Assembly (NCBI RefSeq): GCF_047739745.1
Contig: NZ_JBLLVA010000002.1
Location: forward strand, 372,001-436,000
Source of the DNA: Pseudaminobacter sp047739745
Lineage (GTDB): Bacteria > Pseudomonadota > Alphaproteobacteria > Rhizobiales > Rhizobiaceae
Reading direction: 5' to 3'
Length of the DNA stretch: 64,000 nucleotides
Part shown: in pieces, positions 8,864-17,293 of the stretch
Layout: every line of letters starts with the position of its first letter
Numbering within the stretch: the first letter of the stretch is position 1
Notes under the pieces: model-generated
Seen by the model: the letters and a program-made list of their open reading frames with translations, nothing else
What the model was told of the DNA's origin: nothing
Database searches by the model: none
Translations under genes and position numbers: made by a program

Positions 8864-9622
8864 GTGCGGATTCTGTTGACCAATGACGATGGTATCCATG
8901 CCGAAGGTCTTGCTGTTCTCGAACGCATAGCCCGAACCATTTCAGACGACGTCTGGGTGGTCGCGCCCGAGACCGACCAGTCGGGATTCTCGCATTCGCT
9001 GTCATTGTCGGAGCCGCTGCGTCTTCGCCAGATCGATGAACGTCACTTTGCCGTGCGCGGCACCCCGACCGATTGCGTTATCATGGGGGTGCGGAAGGTT
9101 CTTCCTGGCGCGCCGGACCTTGTCCTTTCCGGCGTCAATTCCGGATCAAACGTCGCCGACGACGTGACCTATTCCGGCACGATCGCCGGCGCCATGGAAG
9201 GCACGTTGCTCGGCATCCGCTCCATCGCGATCAGCCAGGCTTACAACGTGAAGGGGGCCGCGCGGCTGGTTTCGTGGGAAACTGTCGAGACGCTGGCGCC
9301 CGAGTTGCTTGAGCGGCTGCTGAAGATAGATCTGCCTGACGGCGTGTTCCTGAACGTCAATTTCCCGAACTGTCCGCCCGAAGAAGTGGAGGACACTCTT
9401 GTGACCCGTCAGGGCAGGCTGACGCATGGCCTGTGGATCGACGAGCGGGCCGACGGACGTGGCTTTCCATATTACTGGCTGCGCTTCAGCCGCGAAACGG
9501 AAGAACTGAGAGAGGGCAGCGATCTTCACGCGGTCCGCAGCAAATTCATTTCTGTCACGCCGCTGAAGCTCGATCTGACCGCTCATGAACTTCGGGACCA
9601 ACTGACCAAGGCGCTTGCATGA
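8864..9622 (+). CDS. surE: 5'/3'-nucleotidase SurE
   Basis: 252 residues. Metal-dependent survival protein phosphatase. The N-terminal metal motif LLTNDDGIHAEG and the second motif SGVNSGSNVADDVTYSGTIA are intact. The start is GTG 8864. It forms a unit with serS (6-base gap) and pcm (ATGA overlap). The surE-pcm pairing is widespread in proteobacteria and linked to stationary-phase survival and nucleotide or protein repair. Confidence 0.95.
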   Translation: MRILLTNDDGIHAEGLAVLERIARTISDDVWVVAPETDQSGFSHSLSLSEPLRLRQIDERHFAVRGTPTDCVIMGVRKVLPGAPDLVLSGVNSGSNVADDVTYSGTIAGAMEGTLLGIRSIAISQAYNVKGAARLVSWETVETLAPELLERLLKIDLPDGVFLNVNFPNCPPEEVEDTLVTRQGRLTHGLWIDERADGRGFPYYWLRFSRETEELREGSDLHAVRSKFISVTPLKLDLTAHELRDQLTKALA

Positions 9623-10272
9623 ATATTTCGGTCGATGACCGCGAAGGCTTTGCCGCATTTTTGCTGAGGCTGCGCGGTCGCGGCATAATCCCCAAGGACA
9701 TGATCGCCGCATTCGAGGCGACACCGCGCCGCGCCTTCATTCCCGCTCAGTGGAATGCGATGGCATGGTCCGAGCGCATGCTGCCGATCGAATGTGGCGA
9801 GACGATAGAGGGCGCCGATCTGCAGGCTGCGGTCATCGCCGCGCTCGCCATAGAACCCGGAAGCCGCGTGCTCGAAATCGGCACGGGCTCCGGTTACACG
9901 GCTGCGGTAATGGCAAGGCTCGCCGCGCGCGTCGTCACCGTGGAGCGCTTCAAGACATTGACGGAACTGGCGCGCCAGCGTCTTGAGGCGCTCGGAATCA
10001 CCAACGCGTTCGTTCGCCAGGCCGACGGTTCGAACGGGCTTGCGGGCGAGGGGCCGTTCGATCGTATCGTCGTGTGGGCGTCATTCGACGGCCTTCCGCG
10101 CGTTTTCGTCGATCAGCTCTCCAGCGGCGGCATCATGATCGCGCCGATCGGTCCCGACGAGGGCGAACAGGTGATGGCAAAGCTTACCAAGCTCGGCAGC
10201 CGGTTCGAGCGCGAGGACCTCGGTCCCGTGCGCTTCCAGCCGATGGCGCGAGGCGTGGCGGCCGTCATCTAA
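9619..10272 (+). CDS. pcm: Protein-L-isoaspartate O-methyltransferase
   Basis: 217 residues. It uses S-adenosylmethionine to methylate isoaspartyl residues as the first step in repair of aged proteins. The SAM-binding motif VLEIGTGSGYTAAVMA and the post motif VTVERFKTL are clear. The usual active-site TISQP motif is not present in that form: the corresponding stretch reads IECGETIEGADLQA, as in rhizobial homologues, so substrate range is less certain than the fold. The start overlaps the surE stop (ATGA). Confidence 0.85.
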   Translation: MNISVDDREGFAAFLLRLRGRGIIPKDMIAAFEATPRRAFIPAQWNAMAWSERMLPIECGETIEGADLQAAVIAALAIEPGSRVLEIGTGSGYTAAVMARLAARVVTVERFKTLTELARQRLEALGITNAFVRQADGSNGLAGEGPFDRIVVWASFDGLPRVFVDQLSSGGIMIAPIGPDEGEQVMAKLTKLGSRFEREDLGPVRFQPMARGVAAVI

Positions 10273-10330
10273 AATTCCGCGAAGCCGCGGCTCAAACGCC
10301 TTGCAATCAGGCGCAAGCAAATCCCCGTCC

Positions 10331-10361
10331 TTAACCGACCAGTAACATTAACGCGCTTTAA
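10331..10361 (+). promoter_or_regulatory. Possible CtrA-type motifs before the LysM/M23 gene
   Basis: In the 128-base gap after pcm there is TTAACCGACCAGTAAC (TTAA-N7-GTAA, one base from the CtrA consensus TTAA-N7-TTAA) at 10331. TTAACGCGCTTTAA (N6 spacing) follows at 10348. CtrA controls cell-division and envelope genes in alphaproteobacteria. Short AT-rich motifs occur by chance, so this is tentative. Confidence 0.3.
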
Positions 10362-10400
10362 TTACCCCTAGTTTGTAGCGGGTGTACGCGGGTTATTGCG

Positions 10401-11939
10401 ATGCGTTTCAGTATTTTGACAAAGAACAAACGTGCTCTGGCGCGTAGCGCCATGATATTCATCGCCGCCGGTACGATGGCCGGGTGCAGTGCCCAGGCTA
10501 CGCGATTCGGCGGTGGCGGCATCGACGACCTCTTCACGGCCTCGACGCCCAATCAACGCCAGATCATCAAGCAGCAGCAACCTTATCCGGGTGATACGCA
10601 GGTTGCGGCCGCGCCGGTGGAAAGGGCACAAACCACTCCCGTGAGCCGCAACGCGCTTCCGCCCGTTTCATCTCAGCCGCTGCCCCCGGTCAACGAGCCC
10701 GCGCCAGCACTGGCGCCCGTTTCTTCCGCCTCTTCCAGGAGCGCCGAACCCGCACCGGCACTTGCACCTGTTGCTGCCGCAAATCGTCTCGATCAGACGG
10801 TGACCGGAACGGTTTCCCGCCCGCCGCAGCCGGCAATGGCAAGCCTCGAAAACGATCCGGAAGGATGGTCTCGCGCCGGAGGCACGCAGATTACCGCCAA
10901 GGAAGGCGAGACGGTCTACAATCTTTCGCGGCGCTTCGGCGTGCCGGCCAATGTGCTGATGAAGGTCAACGGTCTGTCGGAGCAGAGCGGCTTGCAGGCC
11001 GGCCAGAAGGTCATCATCCCGACCTATGTCTATTCCAGCAGGGCTCCGGTTTCGGCGCCCGACAGCAACCCGAATGTCGCCGATGCGAAATCCTCGACCG
11101 GCACACGCTACGATGTGCCGGCCAACAAGGTGCCGGTGCCTGCAACAGCTCCGAACGCCAATGTAGCGGTGCTGCCCCAGGCGCCGAAGACGGAAGGTGG
11201 AAAGCCGGGCGTTCAAGGGTCGTCGGCTCCCGGCACGTACAAGGTTCAGGCCGGCGATACGCTGACGCGGATCGCCAGGAACACCGGAGTTTCCGTTGCG
11301 GCTCTCAAATCGGCAAATGGTTTGCAGGACGGCGTGGTTCGCATCGGGCAAACACTGCAAATCCCCTCAGGAAATGCTGCCACTGTCGCCGCCGCCGGGT
11401 CAGACCCTGTCGTGACCGGTGCGACCGGGCCGGCGCAACCGGCTCAGCAGACACAGCCGGCGCCGCAGGCCGAAAAGGTCGCTGCCTACACGCCTCCGAG
11501 GAAGGCCACCAAGGTTATCGAACAGGCCGAACAGGAAAACACCGCCGCGACCCCGAATTCGACAGGGATCGACCGTATGCGCTGGCCGGTTCGTGGCCGC
11601 ATCATTTCTGCTTACGGCAAGGGTGGCGGCAAGTCGAATGACGGTATCGACATCCAGGTGCCGGAAGGCACGCCGGTCAAGGCGGCCGAAAACGGTGTCG
11701 TCATCTATGCCGGTGACGGACTGAAGGAATTTGGCAATACCGTTCTGGTGCGGCACGAGAACGGTCTGGTGACAGTCTACGGCCACGCCAGCGAGTTGAA
11801 AGTCAGTCGCGGCGAGAAGGTCAAGCGAGGGCAGGAGATCGCCCGTTCGGGCATGAGCGGCAGCACCGATTCTCCGAAGCTGCATTTCGAAGTTCGCAAG
11901 AATTCCTCGCCGGTAAACCCCACGACCTATCTGGAGTAG
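10401..11939 (+). CDS. LysM/M23 peptidase-family lipoprotein (NlpD/DipM-like)
   Basis: 512 residues. The lipoprotein signal has a lipobox ending MAGCSAQ (Cys at about residue 29). Two LysM peptidoglycan-binding modules follow (about 165-215 and 275-320; the second begins TYKVQAGDTLTRIA). The C-terminal domain (about 395-510) is M23/LytM-like, starting MRWPVRGRIISAYG. The usual Zn-binding HxxxD is replaced by KSNDGIDIQVPEGTP, so the first metal ligand appears lost; the later HLHFEVR-type motif reads KLHFEVRK. The protein is therefore probably an amidase activator rather than a protease, like NlpD/EnvC. Located between pcm and a DUF815 ATPase. Confidence 0.85.
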   Translation: MRFSILTKNKRALARSAMIFIAAGTMAGCSAQATRFGGGGIDDLFTASTPNQRQIIKQQQPYPGDTQVAAAPVERAQTTPVSRNALPPVSSQPLPPVNEPAPALAPVSSASSRSAEPAPALAPVAAANRLDQTVTGTVSRPPQPAMASLENDPEGWSRAGGTQITAKEGETVYNLSRRFGVPANVLMKVNGLSEQSGLQAGQKVIIPTYVYSSRAPVSAPDSNPNVADAKSSTGTRYDVPANKVPVPATAPNANVAVLPQAPKTEGGKPGVQGSSAPGTYKVQAGDTLTRIARNTGVSVAALKSANGLQDGVVRIGQTLQIPSGNAATVAAAGSDPVVTGATGPAQPAQQTQPAPQAEKVAAYTPPRKATKVIEQAEQENTAATPNSTGIDRMRWPVRGRIISAYGKGGGKSNDGIDIQVPEGTPVKAAENGVVIYAGDGLKEFGNTVLVRHENGLVTVYGHASELKVSRGEKVKRGQEIARSGMSGSTDSPKLHFEVRKNSSPVNPTTYLE

Positions 11940-11973
11940 TGGCGAACGGCGAGCTGCGAAGAGAACATCCTCT

Positions 11974-12031
11974 TGCGAATGGTGATGGTCGTGCGACCAT
12001 TCACCATTCACCATTCACCATTCACCATTAT
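11974..12031. repeat. 7-bp tandem repeat with inverted arm
   Basis: CCATTCA is repeated four times in tandem from 11997, then CCATTAT. A left arm (GAATGGTGATGGTCG, 11977-11991) is nearly the reverse complement of the first repeats, with one base missing, so the block can fold as a hairpin between two convergent genes. Similar CCATTCA runs are familiar in rhizobial intergenic regions. Confidence 0.75.
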
Positions 12032-12903
12032 TCTTTCAGCGGCTGGCCGAGCCTTCCCGCCAAGTCCTGGATGAATTGCCACGCGACGCGTCCAGAGCGG
12101 CTGCCGCGGGTTGTGGCCCATTCCAACGCTTCAGCGCGCAAGGTGTCGGGCTCGATGGCCAGTCGGTGATAACGCACATAGCCGTCGATCATGTCCAGAT
12201 ATTCATCCTGCGAGCATTTGTGAAAGCCTAGCCATAGGCCGAAACGATCGGAAAGTGAGACTTTTTCCTCCACCGCCTCGGATGGATTGATCGCGGTTGA
12301 GCGTTCGTTCTCGATCATATCGCGGGGCAGAAGGTGCCTGCGGTTCGACGTGGCATAGAATATCACATTTGCCGGCCGGCCTTCGACGCCGCCTTCGAGC
12401 GCTGCCTTCAGGGATTTATACGAGGTATCGTCATTGTCGAACGAAAGGTCGTCGCAAAACAGAATGAAGCGAAAGGGGGCGGCCTTGAGGATAGCCATCA
12501 ACTTCGGCAGGGTGTTGATGTCCTCGCGGTGGATTTCGATGAGCTTCAGCGGCGCTTCGACTTTCCGCTGGTGATTGATCGAGGCATGAACAGCTTTCAC
12601 CAATGACGATTTGCCCATGCCCCGCGCGCCCCACAACAGCACGTTGTTGGCGGGCAGGCCGGCCGCGAATCGCTCCGTATTGTCACGCAGAATGTCGCGC
12701 ACCCGATCGACGCCACGGATCAGCCCGATGTCGACGCGATTGACGTGGCGAACCGGCTCAAGCATGCCCGGATCGGCAGCCCACACGAAGCAATCCGCCA
12801 GGTTGAGGTCGGTGCGGGGCGGCATTGGAGGAGCCAAACGGCTGATTGCATCGATCAGCAGATCGAGTTTCCGGGTAAGGGTTTCGATCGTCTTTTCGGT
12901 CAT
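12028..12903 (-). CDS. DUF815-family AAA ATPase
   Basis: 291 residues. Cytoplasmic P-loop ATPase of unknown role, widespread in proteobacteria. Walker A is LLWGARGMGKSSLVKA, Walker B is FILFCDDLSF, and YATSNRRHLLPRD fits sensor 1 and the arginine-finger region. The start was set at ATG 12903 (MTEKTIE); an upstream in-frame GTG at 12924 has no Shine-Dalgarno sequence. It is convergent with the LysM/M23 gene and divergent from yajC. The specific substrate is unknown. Confidence 0.85.
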   Translation of the reverse strand: MTEKTIETLTRKLDLLIDAISRLAPPMPPRTDLNLADCFVWAADPGMLEPVRHVNRVDIGLIRGVDRVRDILRDNTERFAAGLPANNVLLWGARGMGKSSLVKAVHASINHQRKVEAPLKLIEIHREDINTLPKLMAILKAAPFRFILFCDDLSFDNDDTSYKSLKAALEGGVEGRPANVIFYATSNRRHLLPRDMIENERSTAINPSEAVEEKVSLSDRFGLWLGFHKCSQDEYLDMIDGYVRYHRLAIEPDTLRAEALEWATTRGSRSGRVAWQFIQDLAGRLGQPLKE

Positions 12904-13077
12904 CGGGTATTCCGCATTCGTCACAATTATCCGTGCGATCGCTCTAACACGCGCAAACCGGGCGGAAAAGCAGCCAAGGAAGCCGCTTGCGCAGTTGCAA
13001 AGGAGGCTTTACCGACTATATTCCGCCCAACTTCACGGTCTCTACGCAGACCTCTTCCGCCATTTCAGGAGTTTTTG

Positions 13078-13416
13078 ATGTTTGTGACACCGGCATACGC
13101 ACAAGCGACGGGCACCAGTCCGGACATGCTGATAAGCATTCTGCCGTTCGTACTGATTTTCGTGATAATGTATTTTCTCATCATCCGGCCACAACGCACG
13201 CAGCTGAAGAAGCGCGGCGAGATGCTGGCGGCAGTGCGTCGTGGCGATACGGTGGTCACCGGCGGCGGCTTCGTCGGCAAGGTGACCAAGGTCATCGACG
13301 ACAATGAACTCGAGATCGATCTCGGCAACGGCTTGAAGGTGACGGCGTTGCGTTCCACGATCGCCGATGTGCGTGTGAAGGGCGAGCCGGTCGCCAACCA
13401 GAACACAAAGAAATAG
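13078..13416 (+). CDS. yajC: Preprotein translocase subunit YajC
   Basis: 112 residues. Accessory SecDF-YajC subunit. It has one membrane helix (MLISILPFVLIFVIMYFLII) followed by RPQRTQLKKRGEML and a small basic cytoplasmic domain (GDTVVTGGGFVGKVTKV). Start ATG 13078 has CAGGAG upstream. It lies 47 bases before secDF. Confidence 0.95.
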   Translation: MFVTPAYAQATGTSPDMLISILPFVLIFVIMYFLIIRPQRTQLKKRGEMLAAVRRGDTVVTGGGFVGKVTKVIDDNELEIDLGNGLKVTALRSTIADVRVKGEPVANQNTKK

Positions 13417-13426
13417 AACTTTTTCC

Positions 13427-13446
13427 GCGGAGCCTGCGGGCTCCGC
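13427..13446 (+). other. Hairpin between yajC and secDF
   Basis: GCGGAGCC / GGCTCCGC stem with a 4-base loop. No T-tract follows, so it is more likely a processing or attenuation element than a full terminator. Confidence 0.4.
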
Positions 13447-13463
13447 TGAAGCGACGAGACGCC

Positions 13464-16022
13464 ATGCTTTATTTTTCGCGCTGGAAAACCATAACGATCT
13501 GGGCGATCGTCGCTTTGGGGGTACTGTTCTCGTTCCCCAATCTGCTTTCGCAATCGACGCGCGATGCGCTGCCCGATTGGCTTCCCAACCGCGCCATGAC
13601 GCTCGGGCTCGACCTGCAGGGTGGCTCGCACATCCTGCTGGCGATCGATCGGCAGGACCTTATCAACGAACGTCTGGCGACCACGCGTGACGATATCCGC
13701 ACGCTGCTGAGGGACGCCAAGATCGGCTATACCGGGCTGACCGGCAGCGGCAAGACCATTCAGGTTCGTATTCGCGAGGCAAACGAAGTCGACAAGGCCA
13801 AGACTGCGCTTGCCTCGTTGACGGCGCCGGTCTCTTCCAGCCTGTTCGGCGCAGGCTCGGTGATCGAAACGACCTTGGCCGAGCCGGAACCGGGATTGCT
13901 GCGTTATACGCTGACCGAGGAGGGCATCGATTATCGCGTCAGCACCGCGGTCACCCAGTCGATCGAAGTGGTGGGGCGGCGCGTCAACGAACTCGGCACG
14001 ACCGAACCGATCATCCAGCGCCAGGGCGCCGACCGCATTCTCGTGCAGGTGCCCGGTCTCCAGGACCCGCAGCGGCTGAAGGATATTCTCGGCCAGACGG
14101 CGAAGCTGACCTTCCAGATGGTCGATCAGAGCGTGCCGGTGCAGGAGGCGATCGAGGGCAGGCCGCCGGTCGGAACTTCGGTCCTTTATTCGCAGGACGA
14201 CCCGCCTGTGCCGTACCTGATCGAGGACCGCGTCATCGTCGCCGGCGAGAACCTGGTCGACGCCCAGGCGACCTTCAACCAGCAGACCAGCGAACCCGTC
14301 GTTTCATTCCGCTTCGACGCCAAAGGGGCGGCCCGGTTCGGCCAGGCTACCCAGCAGAATGTCGGGCGGCTCTTTGCCATCATTCTCGACAACCAGGTGA
14401 TTTCCGCGCCCCAGATCCGAGAGCCGATCATCGGCGGCACCGGGCAGATTTCCGGCAATTTCACCACCGAGAGCGCCAACGATCTGGCTGTGCTTTTGCG
14501 TGCCGGCGCGCTGCCGGCCGATCTGACCATCATTGAAGAACGCACGGTGGGCCCAAGCCTTGGCGCGGATTCGATTTCCGCCGGTGCATTCGCCTCGGCG
14601 ATTGCCGCCGCGCTGGTTTTCGCCTTCATGCTGCTCGCCTATGGCCGGCTCGGCGTGCTGGCGAGCATCGGGCTTGCCGCCAACGTGTCGATGATCATCG
14701 CGATCCTCACTGCGCTCGGCGCCACGCTCACGCTGCCAGGCATCGCCGGCATCGTGCTGACGATGGGCATGGCGGTCGATTCCAACGTCATCATCTTTGA
14801 GCGTGTTCGCGAGGAGCGAGCGCAAGGACGATCCCTGGTGCAGTCGCTCGATTCGGGCTTCCAGCGCGCATTGGCTACCGTCGTCGACGCCAACCTGACG
14901 ACGCTGATCGCCGCCGTGATCCTGTTCTATATGGGTACCGGGCCGATCAGGGGCTTTGCCGTTACGCTCGCCATCGGTATCATCACCACGGTTTTCACCG
15001 CCTTTACCCTGACGCGCTGGCTGATTGCCATATGGCTGAAGCGCTCGCGCCCGACAGACCTGCCGGCTGGTTTCGTTCACTATCTGCCGCTCGACCCCAA
15101 GCTCAACATCATGCGCTGGCGCAAGCTGGCCTTTGCGCTCTCGGGGGCTGCCTCGGTGCTGATCGCGGTGCTCTTCGTCACCGTCGACATGAACTACGGC
15201 ATCGACTTCAAGGGCGGCTCGATGATCGAGGTGCAGGCCAAGAACGGCCCGGCGGACGCCGGCGACGTTCGCGCCCGATTGAGCGAGGTCAATATCGGCG
15301 ATGTGCAGGTTCAGGAGTTCGGCGATGGCCGCGAACTGATGATCCGCGTCGAGGGGCAGGCCGAAGGCGGCGACAACGCCGAACAGACGGTTATCGAGAA
15401 GGTGCGCGGGGCGCTGGACGCGGATTATGAATTCCGCCGCGTGGAAGTTGTGGGCCCGACCGTGTCGGCCGAACTGGCGATGTCCGGCACGCTCGGCGTC
15501 ATCGCCTCAATGCTGGCCATGCTGATCTACATCTGGTTCCGTTTCGAATGGCAGTTCGCGCTTGGCGCGATTATTTCGACGCTGCACGACGTGATCATGA
15601 TGGTTGGGCTTTATGTGATCGTCGGTCTCGAATTCAACCTGTCCAGCATCGCGGCGGTTCTTACGGTGGTCGGCTATTCAATCAACGACACGGTCGTCAT
15701 CTACGACCGCGTGCGTGAGAATTTGCGACGATACAAGAAGATGTCGATCGTCGATCTGCTCAATCTTTCGCTGAACCAGACGCTGTCGCGGACATTCCTG
15801 ACTGGCTTGACGACGCTGTTTGCACTCGTTGCACTCTATCTGTTCGGCGGGGAAGTCATCAGCTCGTTCATGCTCGCCATGCTGTTCGGCGTGATCGTCG
15901 GTACCTATTCGTCGATATTCGTGGCCGGGCCGCTGCTGATCCTGTTCAAGCTTCGGCCGGACATGTTCGACAAGAACACCGATGCGACGGTGCCGACCTC
16001 GGCGCAGCCGTCGAAGTCGTAG
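13464..16022 (+). CDS. secDF: Fused protein translocase subunit SecDF
   Basis: 852 residues: SecD and SecF fused in one chain, as in many rhizobia. SecDF uses the proton gradient to pull secreted proteins through the periplasmic side of SecYEG. The SecD part (about 1-530) carries LGLDLQGGSHILLAID, the P1 periplasmic domain and AGIVLTMGMAVDSNVIIFER. The SecF part (about 540-840) carries YGIDFKGGSMIEV and AAVLTVVGYSINDTVVIYDR. Twelve helices are expected. Start ATG 13464. Confidence 0.96.
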   Translation: MLYFSRWKTITIWAIVALGVLFSFPNLLSQSTRDALPDWLPNRAMTLGLDLQGGSHILLAIDRQDLINERLATTRDDIRTLLRDAKIGYTGLTGSGKTIQVRIREANEVDKAKTALASLTAPVSSSLFGAGSVIETTLAEPEPGLLRYTLTEEGIDYRVSTAVTQSIEVVGRRVNELGTTEPIIQRQGADRILVQVPGLQDPQRLKDILGQTAKLTFQMVDQSVPVQEAIEGRPPVGTSVLYSQDDPPVPYLIEDRVIVAGENLVDAQATFNQQTSEPVVSFRFDAKGAARFGQATQQNVGRLFAIILDNQVISAPQIREPIIGGTGQISGNFTTESANDLAVLLRAGALPADLTIIEERTVGPSLGADSISAGAFASAIAAALVFAFMLLAYGRLGVLASIGLAANVSMIIAILTALGATLTLPGIAGIVLTMGMAVDSNVIIFERVREERAQGRSLVQSLDSGFQRALATVVDANLTTLIAAVILFYMGTGPIRGFAVTLAIGIITTVFTAFTLTRWLIAIWLKRSRPTDLPAGFVHYLPLDPKLNIMRWRKLAFALSGAASVLIAVLFVTVDMNYGIDFKGGSMIEVQAKNGPADAGDVRARLSEVNIGDVQVQEFGDGRELMIRVEGQAEGGDNAEQTVIEKVRGALDADYEFRRVEVVGPTVSAELAMSGTLGVIASMLAMLIYIWFRFEWQFALGAIISTLHDVIMMVGLYVIVGLEFNLSSIAAVLTVVGYSINDTVVIYDRVRENLRRYKKMSIVDLLNLSLNQTLSRTFLTGLTTLFALVALYLFGGEVISSFMLAMLFGVIVGTYSSIFVAGPLLILFKLRPDMFDKNTDATVPTSAQPSKS

Positions 16023-16029
16023 ACTGCAC

Positions 16030-16419
16030 ATGGCGGCCGGGATCGTCATCCACGACGCGCATTTTCCCGGTCGCGCTCCGGTCGACGCCTATGGCAACGG
16101 CGGCTTTCGTTTTGCCGATATGTCGCACAAGGGCTCGATCCTTTGCCTGCCGTCCGGCATTCATGGCTGGAAGCCGGCGGACCCTTCGGCGCTGGACGTA
16201 CCGGATTTCGACCGGGTGCTGGCGGAAGCGGGCGACATCGAAATTCTGCTTGTCGGCACGGGAAAGGAACTGCGTCCCTTGCCGCAGTCGCTTCGCAAGG
16301 CGTTGAAAGATGCCGGAATTTCGTCTGACCCGATGTCGACGGGAGCGGCGGTGCGAACCTACAATGTCCTTCTTGCCGAAGACCGCGCGGTCGCTGCGGC
16401 CCTGATCGCCGTCGACTGA
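16030..16419 (+). CDS. Mth938-like protein (NDUFAF3 family)
   Basis: 129 residues. DUF498/Mth938-like fold, the family of mitochondrial complex I assembly factor NDUFAF3. Recognisable parts are AYGNGGFRFADMSHKGSILC, EILLVGTGKELRPLP and a C-terminal STGAAVRTYNVLLAEDRAVA. Start ATG 16030, 7 bases after secDF. Family knowledge places NDUFAF3 homologues next to secDF in alphaproteobacteria. The next gene, one base later, resembles NDUFAF6, which supports a role in complex I biogenesis (inference). Confidence 0.85.
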   Translation: MAAGIVIHDAHFPGRAPVDAYGNGGFRFADMSHKGSILCLPSGIHGWKPADPSALDVPDFDRVLAEAGDIEILLVGTGKELRPLPQSLRKALKDAGISSDPMSTGAAVRTYNVLLAEDRAVAAALIAVD

Positions 16420-16420
16420 C

Positions 16421-17293
16421 ATGGACGACAACGCTACGATTGTCATGGAGGCGGTTCGCGCCGCCGACCGCGACCGCTATCTTTCGGTTCTCTACGCGCC
16501 GGAAGAAAAGCGGGCAGCGCTCTTTGCTCTTTATGCGTTCAATGCCGAGATCGCCGGAGTACGCGACCGCATCCGCGAGGCCCTGCCGGGTGAGGTGCGG
16601 CTGCAATGGTGGCGCGACGTGATTTCCGCTGGCACTCGGCAGGCAGCCGCCGGTCATCCGGTCGCAGAGGCGGTGATCGAGACGATTACCGCCTGCCATT
16701 TGCCGCAGGAGGCCTTCCTCAACTACCTCGATGCGCGGATTTTCGATCTCTACGATGATCCGATGCCATCGCGAAACGATCTGGAAGGCTACTGCGGCGA
16801 AACGGCTGCGGCTCTGATCCAGCTCGCCTCGTTGATTCTGGAGGCGGAGGCCGCCCCCGAATTCGCGAACCTTGCGGGCCATGCCGGATGCGCGCAAGCC
16901 ATAACCGGCCTGCTCAGACTGCTGCCCATCCATCGGTCGCGCGGCCAATGCTACATTCCGAGAGAAATACTCACCGCCGTCGGCTCCTCGCCGGAAGAAT
17001 ATTCGAAGGGCGAGGCAGGAGCAGGGGCGGCGCAACTCGTCGGTGCGATGATTGCGCTGGCGCAGGAGCATCTCGCCGCGTTCGAGAAGGACGCCTTTAA
17101 CTTGCCGGCCACTCTGCGCCCGGCATATCTGCCGACGGCGCTAACCGGACCCTATCTGAAGAGAATAGCGCTAGCACGAGCGGGTGCGTTCACGAGGACG
17201 CCTGAGCTTCCGGCCGTCATTCGGCAGTGGGTTCTGTTTCGGCATGCTTCGAGAGGCTGGGAGCAGCGCCCGGTCCGAGCCGATCGATCCTGA
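16421..17293 (+). CDS. Squalene/phytoene synthase-fold protein (NDUFAF6-like)
   Basis: 290 residues with an all-helical trans-isoprenyl synthase fold, visible from ALFALYAFNAEIAGVRDRI, LQWWRDVI and DLEGYCGETAAALIQLA. Both Asp-rich metal motifs of true phytoene synthases are missing: the first site reads NAEIAGVRD and the second LLPIHRSRGQCYIP. A prenyl synthase activity is therefore unlikely. The protein best fits the bacterial relatives of complex I assembly factor NDUFAF6, and its partner gene upstream is NDUFAF3-like. Automatic annotation would probably call it phytoene synthase. Confidence 0.8.
   Translation: MDDNATIVMEAVRAADRDRYLSVLYAPEEKRAALFALYAFNAEIAGVRDRIREALPGEVRLQWWRDVISAGTRQAAAGHPVAEAVIETITACHLPQEAFLNYLDARIFDLYDDPMPSRNDLEGYCGETAAALIQLASLILEAEAAPEFANLAGHAGCAQAITGLLRLLPIHRSRGQCYIPREILTAVGSSPEEYSKGEAGAGAAQLVGAMIALAQEHLAAFEKDAFNLPATLRPAYLPTALTGPYLKRIALARAGAFTRTPELPAVIRQWVLFRHASRGWEQRPVRADRS

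Noticed and set aside
11974..12031. CRISPR-like repeat
   Set aside because: Units are 7 bp, directly adjacent and without spacers, so it is a simple tandem repeat.
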